Assembly: GCA_918026815.1 (NCBI GenBank) | Contig: CAKJVC010000148.1 | Span: 434,001 to 498,000 of the forward strand | DNA from: Chalara sp. BL73 | Lineage: Eukaryota > Ascomycota > Leotiomycetes > Helotiales | Direction: 5' to 3' | DNA length: 64,000 nt | Shown: one piece after another, positions 1 through 11,757 of the stretch | Numbering within the stretch: the first letter of the stretch is position 1 | How the letters are laid out: each line of letters begins with the position of its first letter | Position numbers and translations under genes: made by a program | Notes under the pieces: model-generated | Database searches by the model: none | Told to the model about the DNA's origin: nothing | The model's input: the letters and a program-made list of their open reading frames with translations, nothing else

Positions 1-77
1 ACGGGTTCACCTCAGCTGATGCTTAGTATCTTGCCAGGCGTGCGCTTGCCTCGGGCATATCGTAGGGGGTTTATAAA

Positions 78-335
78 TTGAGCAGATTCGAGTCTAACTA
101 TGAAGCTGAGCTGCGGGGCCTCCAAGAGCAGTATGTTGATTCTCTCACCTTTGCGAATAGCAAATGGGAAATAAGAAAATTGGAAGTGGGGCAGGAGCGT
201 AAGAAGACACAGGATGAGCAGGAGAAGAGAGAGCCTGAGTCTCAGCCCTCGATGCGGAAGCAGTGGGCTATGAGAGTTGAAGTAATTAATTTGCACGTGC
301 AGACTGCTCCAGGAAATCAGTTCATTCCAACGTAG
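78..335 (+). CDS. possible 3' terminal exon of a gene entering from the left
   Basis: An open stretch ends in a stop at 335 and could be the last exon of a gene that begins outside the window. No ATG is needed if the acceptor ending in TAG just before position 66 is used. The translated part is highly charged and looks like a coiled coil (repeated EAEL, LQEQ, KLEVGQERKK, QEKREPE runs), which is unusual for random intergenic sequence. There is no recognisable domain, and the opposite strand carries a longer but compositionally poor frame. It could equally be chance. Nothing else supports it inside the window. Confidence 0.25.
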   Translation: MSRFESNYEAELRGLQEQYVDSLTFANSKWEIRKLEVGQERKKTQDEQEKREPESQPSMRKQWAMRVEVINLHVQTAPGNQFIPT

Positions 336-1103
336 GGAGCTACGTACGCATAAGGATGGGTGGATGGATGTTTTGTAGGCTGAAGAATAGAGCGGATTCT
401 CCGTAGCTGTGTAGCTTGTGGGGGCTATGTTGTTCCCACCAGCAGTGGATTCATCTGTGATATGTCTTATCACATGTATTGGCAAGTGGTATTGCGAGGT
501 ACATATTATAGGAGGCTCCGAAGCGCTTCGAATCAGGCACTACAAGTACTTGATTTCGTACACCGTGGTCTAAACATACATGTCATTCTTTGGATAAGGC
601 TCACGCACGCCTAGTTCTCCGATCGCAAGTGATGCAACGAATGCCGAATATGCATCGTGATTTTTTGGGGGTTCAGGAAAAATCATCCGGATGGATAGCA
701 GAATGAATATTGATTCTCCCCCCTCCCCCCTCCCCCATCTGTTGGATCGATTCGCGCGCGCAGCCGGGAAGCACTCTTTGGGCGTGGGAGTTGGCCGGCT
801 TCCCTTGGCCAGTTCCTGCGTAATCGCCATTTCATACACACATATCAGACTCCAAACGGGTTATGTTTTAACTGTCTATTATCCCTTTGCTAGTCTTGTG
901 ACGAGCCAGAAGCGCGTAGAGCTGAGCTTGATAGCCTCAGGAGGTTAAGTAGTGTAATGACTGATCAGGCTATGGCGATAGTCAAGGGGTCAACCCATGG
1001 ATGAGAGTGAGCATGAAATCTGTATGCTTTCACAAATACGTTAAAGGACGTTCCATTATTCTACCGCTGATACCTCTATTTTATACTAAAGCGGGTGTCT
1101 TAT
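336..1103. other. intergenic, nothing recognised
   Basis: The stretch holds only short open frames, a C-rich run near 718-735, and presumably the 3' untranslated region of the NAD kinase gene on the minus strand. I see no RNA gene, repeat family or conserved protein segment. Confidence 0.5.
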
Positions 1104-2961
1104 CTATACCCATTCCTGATAACTCTTCTGTCTCTGCCTCGTATTCCACCCCAGTTTGCCACTAATACTATTAATCCAGTCTTCGTTCCTCCGTCCATGC
1201 GGCATCACATTTGCAAACGGAAACCGGCTGGCACTAATCGTCACATAGTCTCCAGGCCGTAGTTCCACCCTTTCCCGTCCATCAAAACTCGCCCAGCTAC
1301 TCGTCCGCGAGTCATACGGAACGCCAAGCCGTAGAACGATTGTATCTGGCAGGATGATAGGCCGAAAGGAGAGGGTGTGCGCGCATATGGCCGTCACAAG
1401 GATAACTGGATTTTCGGGATGGCAGAGAGAACCGCCTGCTGCAAGATTATACGCAGTTGAACCAGTGGGAGTAGCCACACATACCCCATCAGCTTGTACT
1501 GATGTGAAGTGCTCGTCGTCGCCGAAAATTTCAACAGAAGACATTGCTACAGGAGTTAGTGCTTTGTTTCATATTGGGAAAGGGGAATTCAGTACTGACT
1601 TGGATTGGGACCTCGATCTACCACAATCTCATTGAGGATCTCATATGTTCCGTCTGGCTTATGTGTACGCTCGTTTTCTTTCTCTTCTCCAATTAACTCC
1701 TCTACGAGATCACGTCCGTGATTTACGTCTTCTTCTGCATTGCCATTGTCCTTGTTCTCAATTGCATTGCTCTTCCGAGGCCGACTTCTCATCACCGTCC
1801 CCTCGAACCGTAGCCTCAAGCTTATCGTGACACCATCTCGAAACGCTTCAGTTAAGGTACTGGGGAATTCTTCATAGTCAAACTTCGTCAGAAAACCTAA
1901 ACTCCCGAGAGCAAAACTTAGAACTGGTGGCACGATCCGTTGAAATAACCAGCTAGCATATAACACGGTCCCATCGCCCCCAAGAGAAATCACAAAGTCG
2001 AAAGTATGTGGCTTCGACCGACACATCTCGTTTGTCCAGTATCTTAGCCTTCGGTCGTTCTTCATGTCACGATTAACTTCGCCTTCTGGATATAAGCCAG
2101 ATTGATTTTCTAATTCACCAAGCAGGCCCCGAGAATTGAATCTTTTGTTATCTTTCAATTTCCCTTCCACGTATACGGTATATCTGACTTTTCTTTCTGG
2201 GCTCAGTAACCATCTGACCACTTCTCTTGTATTATCTATCAAGGCCTCGTCATGCGCCTTAGTCAGTAAGAACACAGTTTTGACTTTAAGCTTCATCTTG
2301 ATGCTTCCCAACCGTTTGCTAAGTTCTCTTACGCCCCAAGCCATATCAGATAGCTGTTTCTTTGTGAGCAAGCGGCTGTGCACCGCGTGCTCAGGTGAGG
2401 GATTAGGAGATGTTTGTTGGTTCTGCCACGATTGCTCATCCTCTTGACCTGTAGAATTGCCTTTATCATCCGTCGTACCCTTGGATTCCACCATGCCATC
2501 GATGCCGTATGGACCATTTGCACTTTCAACCTCGTGTTGATTTGAAAGAACTTCTGCGATCTCATCCAGGGTTCCAATTGTACTGCTCCTTCTCTGGCTC
2601 TCAAGGAGGCTATGTACGAAGCATTCTGTATTCTTTGACCTGGCATTGTACTGAGCTTGAGGATCTGACGCGGCGAGGGAGGATTTTCGACGATAGTTGT
2701 TCCGCGAATCAAATACTATCTGGAGCGCAGTTAAAGCTTGCTCATTCTCACTATACTAGAGGCGTAGAATAAACTCCTTACCTCTAGAGCATGTTGATAT
2801 TCCGAGTCACTGCAGCTGGATTGAGCTGCTTCGTCCTAAGATCTGGTTACTACGTGTGTAGGATCTTCCGAAACGACAATGCATACATCCCCAGGACGGT
2901 CTTCTTCCTTGCGACTTGTTCGCCGATGAAAATTGGCGTGTGGCCGATCAAATTGACTCAT
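1104..2961 (-). CDS. UTR1: NAD kinase (ATP-NAD kinase, UTR1/YEF1 family)
   Basis: NAD kinase phosphorylates NAD (and in this family often NADH) at the 2' hydroxyl with ATP to make NADP(H). The model has four exons: 2887-2961, 2782-2835, 1600-2719 and 1104-1546. Introns are 51, 62 and 53 nt, and the product is 563 residues. The diagnostic GGDG motif lies at about residues 290-293 (in SLGGDGTVLYASW). The second motif, ATPTGSTAYNLAAGG, begins near residue 441. The last intron interrupts the conserved NEIVVDRGPNP region and splices to TMSSVEIFGD. The carboxyl end (WINSISGKLGWN) matches the family pattern. The first 120 residues are polar and family-variable, as in yeast Utr1. The start at 2961 was chosen because exon 1 opens with ATG and its phase fits exon 2. 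The first two exons rest on splice signals alone and are less certain than the kinase core. Cytosolic location is likely, as no targeting peptide is visible. Confidence 0.9.
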
Positions 2962-5900
2962 TATTGCTCAAGGGTGAGATTGCATTGGCATCCGTTCTGC
3001 ACTGCTCAACTCAATTGACACACTCTCTTGACAATGTTCATTTGTCGTAACGTCGTCATATCAGCAAAGGTCGCCAAGCCGAATGAGGGGTTTCAAAGGC
3101 TAGGAGAGCTTCTGATGCAGTCTGCTTAGTATTCCTAAATTATTACATGCTAAAGCTTCGGGACACTTTCTCCTTTGCAGATGTATGCAATTGGCGTGAT
3201 AAACTGGCCCATTGAATCCTAGTCATGATTCGCCTTTTGACTAGGACAATAAGACCTTTGTATACATTCAGACATGTTGGTTCAACAATTACCCCGCGGT
3301 CATGCTTATCGATAAGACTCGCTAATCTCCCACTGCTCAGGGGCTTACAGCAGGTGCTCACTCATATATCAGAAGAAATGGGCAGCACAGGCTGAACTGG
3401 CACAGGGTAAGGTTGCTTTCATAACTTGCGGATATCGAGCACGCAACAAAGCATTATTCATTCTCTTCTTGTTCTGGTTGGGCGGCCAAAGTGTTCAGAT
3501 TCGACGCTTTCGTCGACTTGGCAAGCACACATCATGATTGACACTTAGAATGGCCAACCGTCCTGACCGGAAGAGGCAGGATTACCAGAGAAATGAGTTC
3601 ATCAACATCAACAACATCATGATCATGATCATGTGCTTACCATGGAGAATACTAATGGCTTCCGGTTATCACTTTCATTTCGTAGACGTGTTCATCCATA
3701 TTGGTGTGGTATAACAACAAGGCAGGTCGGTTCTTGGAGGGGAGCATTGGCGATTTTGCCTCCATCCTCCATCTGACACCGATGTGATATAGTACGATCC
3801 ATCTTATCATTACTATTGAAGATGGAGAAAGGTCCTCGTATATGTCATGCATGCGACGAACTGCATGTTTTTTTTTTTTTGGTGCACCGATTAAACCTTC
3901 GCCAGGCTTTCGAACAATATCAAAGCTGTCAATGACGATAATATGGAGCCGAGCCGCAGATATCCCCTCCGACTAAATTTCATGCACACGACTCGGTCGT
4001 ATCCGGATGCGACTACGTGTGTGTGTGCGTGTGTGCGTGCCACTATTGATGAGCACCCACGAAGTATAGACGGTGGCGTTCCGTGCCCATGTTGCCTTCT
4101 CCATCTTCTCACTAATTCTGCCGCACTGTCCGACAAGGGGAAAAAAAGTTAGTCTGTCCATAAGAAAGCCTTCTGGCCAACACGGTTCGACGGTGTTGTA
4201 TGCGAAGCCCCGAGCATCCAAGCATGTAAGCCTGCATACAAGTGCGAAAACAAGTACGGTGTCAAAGGACGGTCAGTCGTCTTTGTGTTTCGCAATCTGT
4301 AATTCGACGGAGCCCAGGGGCTTGTACCTCTCCGAAGGTCTTGCGCATCTGTGTGGCTGAGGTGGTGCTTCAAGCGTTACGCGTGGATGCTGCCACTCTT
4401 GCGAGAAATGGATGGCCCTATGGTCGACATCAATTACAGTCGCTTTTCCCGAGCCTTGAAAGATTTAAAGTCGGGATCAAACTGTAGCTCAACCCTGTAC
4501 TTTACTTAGCCGCTCCACCATGAGCAATGCTATACATGGCCTGCCCTGATGCGTGATCGTATTGAATTTCCGCTAAGCTTACCGTAGTACTGCAAACCTG
4601 AAATTCGTGGGCTCCGTCCTGGAGTTTGCCGATTACCACACTACTCCATTATTAGACCGAAACCTTTTTTTTGTTGGCTGTGAACACGGTTTATCAAACC
4701 GGCACCTGCTGATTTTTGGGCCTCGTAGCTTGTGCTGATGCGCTGATCACGAAAAGAAAGAGCCTGATCTTAAGCTTGATGCTTAGAGGGCCTTGGACTA
4801 TGCTGGCCTGGAGAAAATGAAACCTTCGTGCAAGGTCTAGATAAAATTATTACGAAGCCGACATCCCACCTTCATAGATTGGCTAATGTCATTTATCCAA
4901 GGCTTCCTAGAAGCGGTGCTTATGCAATAATACATTGTTAGCATGTACCAAGCACAAGCACAAGCACATGCACAGAAAAAAAATGAAAGTTTGATTCTGG
5001 TGGTTTCGGTGAGATCAGCCCAAGTGCAGGGCTGTTGAATCTCCGATGTTGCCAGGTTCATTATCCCATCCACCAAATCTGTACGTTCAAATAGGTGTTC
5101 CGAGCCAGGCCCATGGCGTTTTAATATGTTGAGCCAACACGCATACAATTGCCTGGTAGAAAGATGCGCGATGCCGAAAGTCATAGTGTGATTGAGGGCT
5201 GATCAGTGAAACACCCACGACCGAGGCATTTTACCGAAGTAAGGGATGAATCCAGCCTCGTACAAGATATCACAAGATATATGGTAACGGGATCAGATGA
5301 ATGAGTTGTCATCTCATTCAGAGGGTTGTAAAGGCAGGATTTTCAGCGAAAAGGAGTATTACTTAGGTTTAGTCGTCAGCCTGGAGATTGATAAACCTCT
5401 GAAATAGCGTGTGGATACTGTTTGTGACTCTCGAATGAAAATCTCGAGAATCGGAAGGCCCCATGTTCCATTACACAGAGCTTCGGGTGCATTAAGGCGA
5501 AACAAAATTGGGACGACCGAGCAACTGTGCTCCGTTTTAGGAGATATTATCTCTATTTTTTCGTTGAGCGTTTGCGGCGCTGGACCGTTACAGTAGATAT
5601 GCCTGTTTACCGAGCCAGTAAAGGTTTCAAGTTTTGCATTCCGAATCCACGATGTTGTTTCTTGGGCGGTCCTTGCATGGTAGGCGCTCGTACTGTGTGA
5701 GATGCATCATCTCTGGGCCAATACAAGCAATAATACATACTAATGTGACCCTCTGACCGCTTAAAAGTGCAAATTTTCAACTCCAGGACGCTTTATAAAA
5801 GCTAGTACTTTTGGCTACCAAAGGCCGCGAATGTGATCATACCGCCACTCCACTTAGGATTTGTTGAAAGACATACGTGTTTTGTATGGTTCATGTGCAG

Positions 5901-8900
5901 GCGAGAAAGTAAGGCGCTTTCTGCAGTCAATAACAATTCCCGAGTGGCATGACTGGCATGAATCTGTGCCGTAGAACATCAGGTAGGTAGCGAATGCACA
6001 TCTGGAGGCTTTAGCGCCGCATCCTCCATGGGCCACATGGGAACAGCTCCAGCCAGCCTTGTCAGGTCAACCCTTAAATCTGTGCTAAGGTGTCTATGGA
6101 CTTGCTTTGTTGGGCTAGATGTCGATCCGATGAGGAAAAATTTCCTTGCTCTCTGTAGCTTGCTTACTTGGTTAAGACCCTGAAGGAGAAAATATGATGT
6201 GGGTGATGCAGAAAATTTGCCTAAGCGGGTATAAGTAAGTCATGAAATTTGACAGGCTATGTAGCCTGGAATGAGTATTTAATGACTGATCAGCTTTGCG
6301 ACACGGATCGACCTATAACGAGGCGATGTCTCGACTCTTTCAAGAGCATGTCCTCTATCTTGGCTCAATAAACATTGATGAAGGTTACTTAGGGTTGGAT
6401 GGATGGGGCTGTTCCGTAAGAAACACAGAACAATACAAAACACTCAAGCCAAGACCAAACGCCAAAATATCTGAGTGCATATAGATGCTACTACAGTACA
6501 GTATGTGATCGACAACATCAGATACCATGCACACGATGACAGGGACCGCTTTTGGGGCTTTTTCAGTGCATGGACCGGCACCCTTCCTTCGCAATGGAAC
6601 GAGTGGAGAGTGGAGCTTTACGGCTTGGCCAGAAGAATGACCGAATCCACAACTGAAGGGTTCAAAAGTGTGCATTCCGAGCCAATGAGACGGCCGGAAC
6701 ATCTGCCTGATCTGAAGATTGATTCAGAGTGGAAGTAGCTAGACTCTAGAGTGGTTAAGTGTGATTAGCTCGGGCACAGCTGATGCAACCCAAGCCACAG
6801 AGACAGGCTCTTCCCGGTCGTCTACAGTTCCAACAGGCTGGCTGGTGATGCTGATGTTGCAGGATTCATGTGGGGTGAAGTCGAAGAATAGAATTCGATG
6901 CAAATTGGAACTGTGGGTTGCGCCTTAGGGAGGCTTGACACAGAACCTGCCTCATGCCGATGCTACTGTACGACGCGCGAAGATTTTCACTGAGGCGCGA
7001 AGGATCAGAGAGTGAGGTGAGAATGTTACTGTGCTCGCACAGTAATTCTAGCAGCTGGTCATGTACGTGTAGTCCTTTGATGTTCAAGAATAGCTCGGTG
7101 CCGCTATCTTACAGGCAGGACAATTTCGAGCATATAGCCATGACTTGTTTGGATACGTCCTTCCCTTGTTGTATCCCACCACTCAGTCTCATATGATATC
7201 CGCCCAGTATTGTATAGTATGACGAGGCCGTTTGTGGTTAGCTGTACCGGATGGTGGTAGGTCAACTGCGGAGCGGAAGCTCAAAGTCATTCTGCATTGC
7301 TCCTTGGCCCGCGTGTCTTTTTGACGTTGTGGGTGGTGTCAAGGATTGTATACTACTGTGCAGTATGTAAGATCCAGCCATGGGCTACCTCCACCTCCTC
7401 CTACTTGCTCTTGATCGATTTGACAAAACACAATTTGTTAGCGCAAGCCCACGAATGGATTAATAGGAAACACCGGGGTCTGGCACCGTTTACATGGCCT
7501 GAGAGCACATGGATCGTACTGCCGTGACCCAGGAAAGGCGGCAACATGCACAGGGAAACGTTGGCGCTGCAAAGCAATAACAAATTACGAGCCACAAACC
7601 ACCCCGTACTGAAGAGACGATGCAGGCCCCGAGGCTAGAAGGCGATTAACATGTAGTAAAAAGAAAAGGACCTACCTGTTAGCTGCTGGGCAGGGGGCAA
7701 TGTCCGGGTAGTGTAATAGTATAATTTACATGGTACGAGGATTTCTTAGGCCAAGTACTGTAGCTGAGCCTTTCACTCCTGAAAGCCTGATTCCTCCTGG
7801 CTGAAGCGCTGAGCTCCCAGATTTCACGGAAGGTGTCTTACACTACTGTAGTCCACTAGTTTTGAGTTTTGGTGTACAGTTCGCATCCTGAAGCATTGCG
7901 CGGGAAGTGCATCCTCCTGGTACAGTAGTCTCCTTGTGTACGCGACTGGGGATGATCTGTACCATATGCTGCGTCTTCTCATTGTTCCCGCGATCTGTTT
8001 TATCTCCTTTTGAGCGTGTGAACAGCAACGGATAATATTGACCCTCCCTGCCTTGTTCTCCCCCAGTGTAAAGCTCCTACCATACCGTAAGGGTTGATAT
8101 TTTTTCGTATGTGTATGCTTTTTTCGGCTCGGAGCACATTTCTGTGTCCAGACAGGAGGGGACCCTCATCCCGCATATTTACCAACTGAGCCCTTGATCC
8201 GCTGCGCGTGGGGCAAAAGAGAGAGAGGGAGAGGGAGAGGGAGAGGGAGAGAAAACGAGAGGGCTAAGCGTTTGCGTTGAATTAAGTATTTTATGATACC
8301 GACACGCAATATGGCTCTGTCAGCCACCCTTGTTTTAGCTCATTTCTGACCGCTTTTATCCAATTCTCAGTCGTGCCTCGTGTGCCCGCCCAGTCCAGCC
8401 AGCATCCTTCATTATTAAGATTATCCTATGCTTGATCGTCTCACACCATCTTCCGAAAGGCGTTTGTGCCTCCTCCCACCCTGGAGAGACGTACGCATCC
8501 AACCGCTGAAATCCACCACCTCAACCCCTACTTACCTAGGAAACCACACTGTCTGCAATGTTGCAGGGGCTTGGGCCACCAAATTTGGGTTTGACTTTGA
8601 CCGCCCTCCTCAAGAAGAACGCAGGGCCGGAACCTTGTTCGTTGGATATCAACAGATGACACAGACGATGTGGTGCCGTAAGTCTAAACTCACTTGCATG
8701 GTAGCCTCCATATTTGTGGTTATTGCCGCTGTCTAGCTTCTCTTTCAAGAATGATCTCCTCTTCTAATAAAGGCAAGCATTTTATTTCTACTTTCATCTG
8801 CTTCCATGTTTCCTGATGTTTCACGGCCCTCCATATATCATCAGATCCCTCAACGCGAACCTTTCTCCTACATATCATAGCCCTAACTCTACTGTATCAC

Positions 8901-8901
8901 G
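2962..8901. other. long intergenic region, about 5.9 kb
   Basis: No open frame here is longer than about 115 codons and none resembles a known protein. I see low-complexity patches: a GATCAT repeat at 3616-3634, a T run near 3870, a GT-rich tract at 4017-4042, an AAGCAC-like tract near 4949-4973 and a GGGAGA array at about 8219-8254. Short TACTGTA/TACAGTA words recur (about 6492, 6963, 7757, 7843, 7919). The final 500 bases before 8902 are C/T-rich and probably hold the promoter and 5' leader of the next gene. A non-coding RNA or a fast-evolving small gene cannot be excluded. Confidence 0.5.
8219..8254. repeat. GGGAGA microsatellite
   Basis: A purine-rich array of GAGAGG/GGGAGA units lies about 650 bases upstream of the ATG at 8902. 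Such GA/CT tracts are common in fungal promoters and leaders. No function is shown. Confidence 0.8.
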
Positions 8902-10044
8902 ATGATGAATGCAAATTTTGGCACGCCTACCTGGGAAGCAAATCACATGGGCTACTCGACGGTGGAAAGCTTACTCGATGAGGCCGCTTTTAACCTCAAA
9001 CGTTACTCCAGATGCTCTGGCGGACAAAGAACTGAAAGGCCTGGTGGCTCAATGAGAATAAGCAAACCGAACAGCACAAGCAACAGTCCTCGAGCTTCGA
9101 TGGGTCTGGGGAGAAGGAAGACAGTAATGTCCGACAGAAGGAGAATCACCAGCGACCAAGTTCTTGACGCCCTTGTATCCCATGATGGTATACATCACCC
9201 AGCAAAGTCCAGTCGACCAGTTTCATGGCACCCATCCACACACTTTCAACCGCAACAACAATACTACCAACCTAACCCTATCTCAAATCTTAACGATTTT
9301 CAAATGCTCGACTTTCCTCCTACCCCCATTATATATTCTGGATATGGATCGCCATCATCAACTTTTTCACCTCTGTCCATGCCATTCACAGGATACTCGC
9401 AACAGCCTCAATTCGCAACAGCTTTCTCTACAACAGATTGCAATAATGTGGCTCCGCAAATGATGGATACCCAACATATTCCACAATATCTTGCAACACC
9501 GATTGAGAACAATGGATCATTCATGTTGTCTCATCATGACTGGGCTAACTTCGCTGCCAATGACTGCCAGAGCTCGACAGCGCCTCCTACACCAGAAAAC
9601 TTCCTTCCTATACAACATCCAGATCCTACATTTCCTGAGGAGGAAGCAATACCATATCACCCTCTTTCAGAAGCTACCGAAGAGGAAGAAGGAGAGGTGC
9701 TTCGTGGCCTGGGATTATATGATGCTCCAGATGTTTTGAAATCAGTGCCATCAGATCCACACTTGAACAACTATCGATCGTCTGTCATGTCACAGTTGAT
9801 GGGATCAGCCTACCGAATAGAATCTTCTGGGAAAGGCTTGAAGCTGGAGGAAACATGGAATCCACCTGCAAGCGATGATGAGGAGGAGGAGGATGATGAT
9901 CAAGAAGATGGAGAAGGAGAGGACGAAGATGACACAGCATTTCAAACAACGCAAAACAATTCTACTCCAACCACACAAGGCATAGACACTGTTCCGAGGA
10001 TACCACATAGAGGACAGAGTTTCAATAACTCGAAATGGGTATAA
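8902..10044 (+). CDS. conserved fungal acidic protein of unknown function
   Basis: A single uninterrupted frame of 380 residues. It starts at the first of two consecutive ATGs and ends at a TAA at 10044. There is no enzyme domain. Visible features are a short N-terminal helix-like segment (VESLLDEAAFNLKRYSR), a basic patch around residues 70-90 with GLGRRKTVMSDRRR, a Gln/Tyr/Pro-rich disordered middle, and a conserved-looking segment near residues 293-325 (YRSSVMSQLMGSAYRIE then GKGLKLEETWNPP). This is followed directly by a run of Asp and Glu at about 326-348. I believe this carboxyl segment recurs in uncharacterised Pezizomycotina proteins, but I cannot name the family. The composition (disordered, acidic, basic patch) is compatible with a nuclear regulator, which is inference only. 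The large upstream gene-free region fits a regulated gene. Confidence 0.8.
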   Translation: MMNANFGTPTWEANHMGYSTVESLLDEAAFNLKRYSRCSGGQRTERPGGSMRISKPNSTSNSPRASMGLGRRKTVMSDRRRITSDQVLDALVSHDGIHHPAKSSRPVSWHPSTHFQPQQQYYQPNPISNLNDFQMLDFPPTPIIYSGYGSPSSTFSPLSMPFTGYSQQPQFATAFSTTDCNNVAPQMMDTQHIPQYLATPIENNGSFMLSHHDWANFAANDCQSSTAPPTPENFLPIQHPDPTFPEEEAIPYHPLSEATEEEEGEVLRGLGLYDAPDVLKSVPSDPHLNNYRSSVMSQLMGSAYRIESSGKGLKLEETWNPPASDDEEEEDDDQEDGEGEDEDDTAFQTTQNNSTPTTQGIDTVPRIPHRGQSFNNSKWV

Positions 10045-10609
10045 AATGGATCATAAAAGGATATATTGGGAACGGTTTCGTATTAGCATAGCATAGCGTG
10101 GGCATAGGGTAAGCATATAGCGGGCAAGCTAGGGAGTTATACGGGAAGGTTTGTCTAGGTTGACAGACTCGTTATTGGGGCCGGCAGCATAGCCAGAATT
10201 AGCACCCCCAATGCAAATATTATTCTGCCTCATTTTCCCATTGAAGTTCCTCAAATATTTAGCGTTGATTGGGCCACACTTTCATGCTCGCTACCCTATA
10301 TCAGCCCCTAAATCCATTTGGAATACAATTTAATCGAGGGTTTACATATCTGTCTCCATGACGTCGTCACCCCTATCTATGAATACCTTCTATTTCTTAT
10401 CGGACCGAATTTGCCAAGCCTCCGTCGTTAGGTCAAATGTGCACGGTCCCAACTCTAAATCAGGAACCGAAGAGCCTCAAAGTTAACAGCCTTCCCTAAA
10501 ACATCTTTTCGCGAAGCTCATTTCTTAACTAACCTCAACGACTCTCACAGATGTAGGCGTATAGGCAACCATCAAGATCATATTATACTTCATTCTCGCA
10601 AGGTTGATC
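10045..10609. other. intergenic between two plus-strand genes
   Basis: This 565-base gap must contain the 3' untranslated region of the 8902 gene and the promoter of LAS1. A short tandem of GCATAGC-like words lies near 10086-10098. I see no other element. Confidence 0.5.
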
Positions 10610-11757
10610 ATGGTACAATATATTATAACTCCGTGGCGTGATAGGCTGGAGTTGCTTCAGGTCAAAGCAGATTTCTATCCAGCTCCTGGCAAGGTAGATG
10701 AGGAAGCACAGGGCAGAGCAGTCGAGAGAGTCTCCGTATGGATGCAACGGGGTAACTGTCCGCACAGTGTTGAGAGTACGGCTATTTTGATGAGCGCAAG
10801 ACTCAACGATGTCCCCGGAAATTCAAATTATTGTGCCAGGGCTGCGTACTCTGCTGCATTTTCAAGGTTAGTGGAGACATTTCGGTATTCCCTCCCTACA
10901 ATGGAAGATTCCTATTACACGCCTATTTTCGACATTATGAACCGAGCTACGGCATTTTTACACAAGGTTTAGTGACCTACCAGAGCGGTGCAGCCTCTCA
11001 ATATAGAGGCTTCATGCCAAGAAGCGCAGATAAGTGACATTCCCTTTGAATTTCAATCATCAAAAACACACGCTATCCTTGCCTTTAGAACCTCTAATGA
11101 AACTGCAGGTTCGTGACGGGCCTCCTCGATTCCCACCAGTCAAGGAAGACGAAACAATCCATGTACTCCCTCGCCAAAACCCTCAACCCTCCCTTACCTG
11201 CCACCTTCGTCGAGTTGCGTCATCAAGCTACCCATGAGGAGCTCCCTTCGTTGCCTAAGCTTCGTTTGGCATCTCAGAAAGCACTGGAATGGATATGGGG
11301 CTATTATTGGGCAGGACTAAGCCTTGAATCTAACCAATCAGAAACCTGCATGGCTCACATACAAAGATTACTGAGAGAGTGTGATACTGTGGCGAGGGAA
11401 GAAATTGAGAAGGAGCTGGAAAAATGGAGTGACGATGAGCTCTTGGCGACCTTGGTCGACATAGACGAGACAACAGATGATCCGGAAACCTTACTCTTTT
11501 CGACTAGAATGAAGAAACAGATATTAAATGGCGATGGGAGGTCCGAGGCAAGTTCAGTGAAGGGGGATACGAAGGGAGTAGAAGAGATGATGGCTGAATT
11601 AGTCCAGATGCAGAAGGGTCTTAGTGAGAGCGAGGAAGAAAGCGAGGATGATGCTGCGAATGTGGGACTAACAAAAAGTGCGCAAGAGGATGCTGGGAAA
11701 GGATGGCAGAGGTGGCAGGGTCCTTGGGTTCCTACGCCAATTGGGACAATATCTTGA
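10610..11757 (+). CDS. LAS1: Las1, pre-rRNA ITS2 endoribonuclease subunit
   Basis: Las1 is the HEPN endoribonuclease that, with the polynucleotide kinase Grc3, cleaves ITS2 during 60S ribosome maturation in the nucleolus. Two exons, 10610-10866 and 11109-11757, give 301 residues. The N-terminus ([16 protein letters not shown], then [17 protein letters not shown]) is the Las1 signature. Splicing AAYSAAFSR to [10 protein letters not shown] restores the conserved block. The HEPN catalytic motif RxxxxH is RHQATH at residues 123-128. The carboxyl end, [15 protein letters not shown], is also typical of fungal Las1. The intron is 242 nt, longer than most in this window, and is open in one frame. Because the flanking residues are contiguous in the family as I recall it, I treat it as a true intron. 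The ATG at 10610 (MVQYI) is preferred over an in-frame TTG. The protein is shorter than yeast Las1 (about 500 residues), so a shortened linker is likely. Confidence 0.92.

Noticed and set aside
12..485. 157-codon minus-strand frame at the left edge
   Set aside because: Low-complexity Leu/Ser runs (LRLRLSLLLLILCLL) antisense to a charged, more protein-like frame; no family.
2329..2712. 127-codon minus-strand frame overlapping the NAD kinase gene
   Set aside because: It is a shifted frame of NAD kinase exon 3, which continues upstream of the internal Met in the correct frame.
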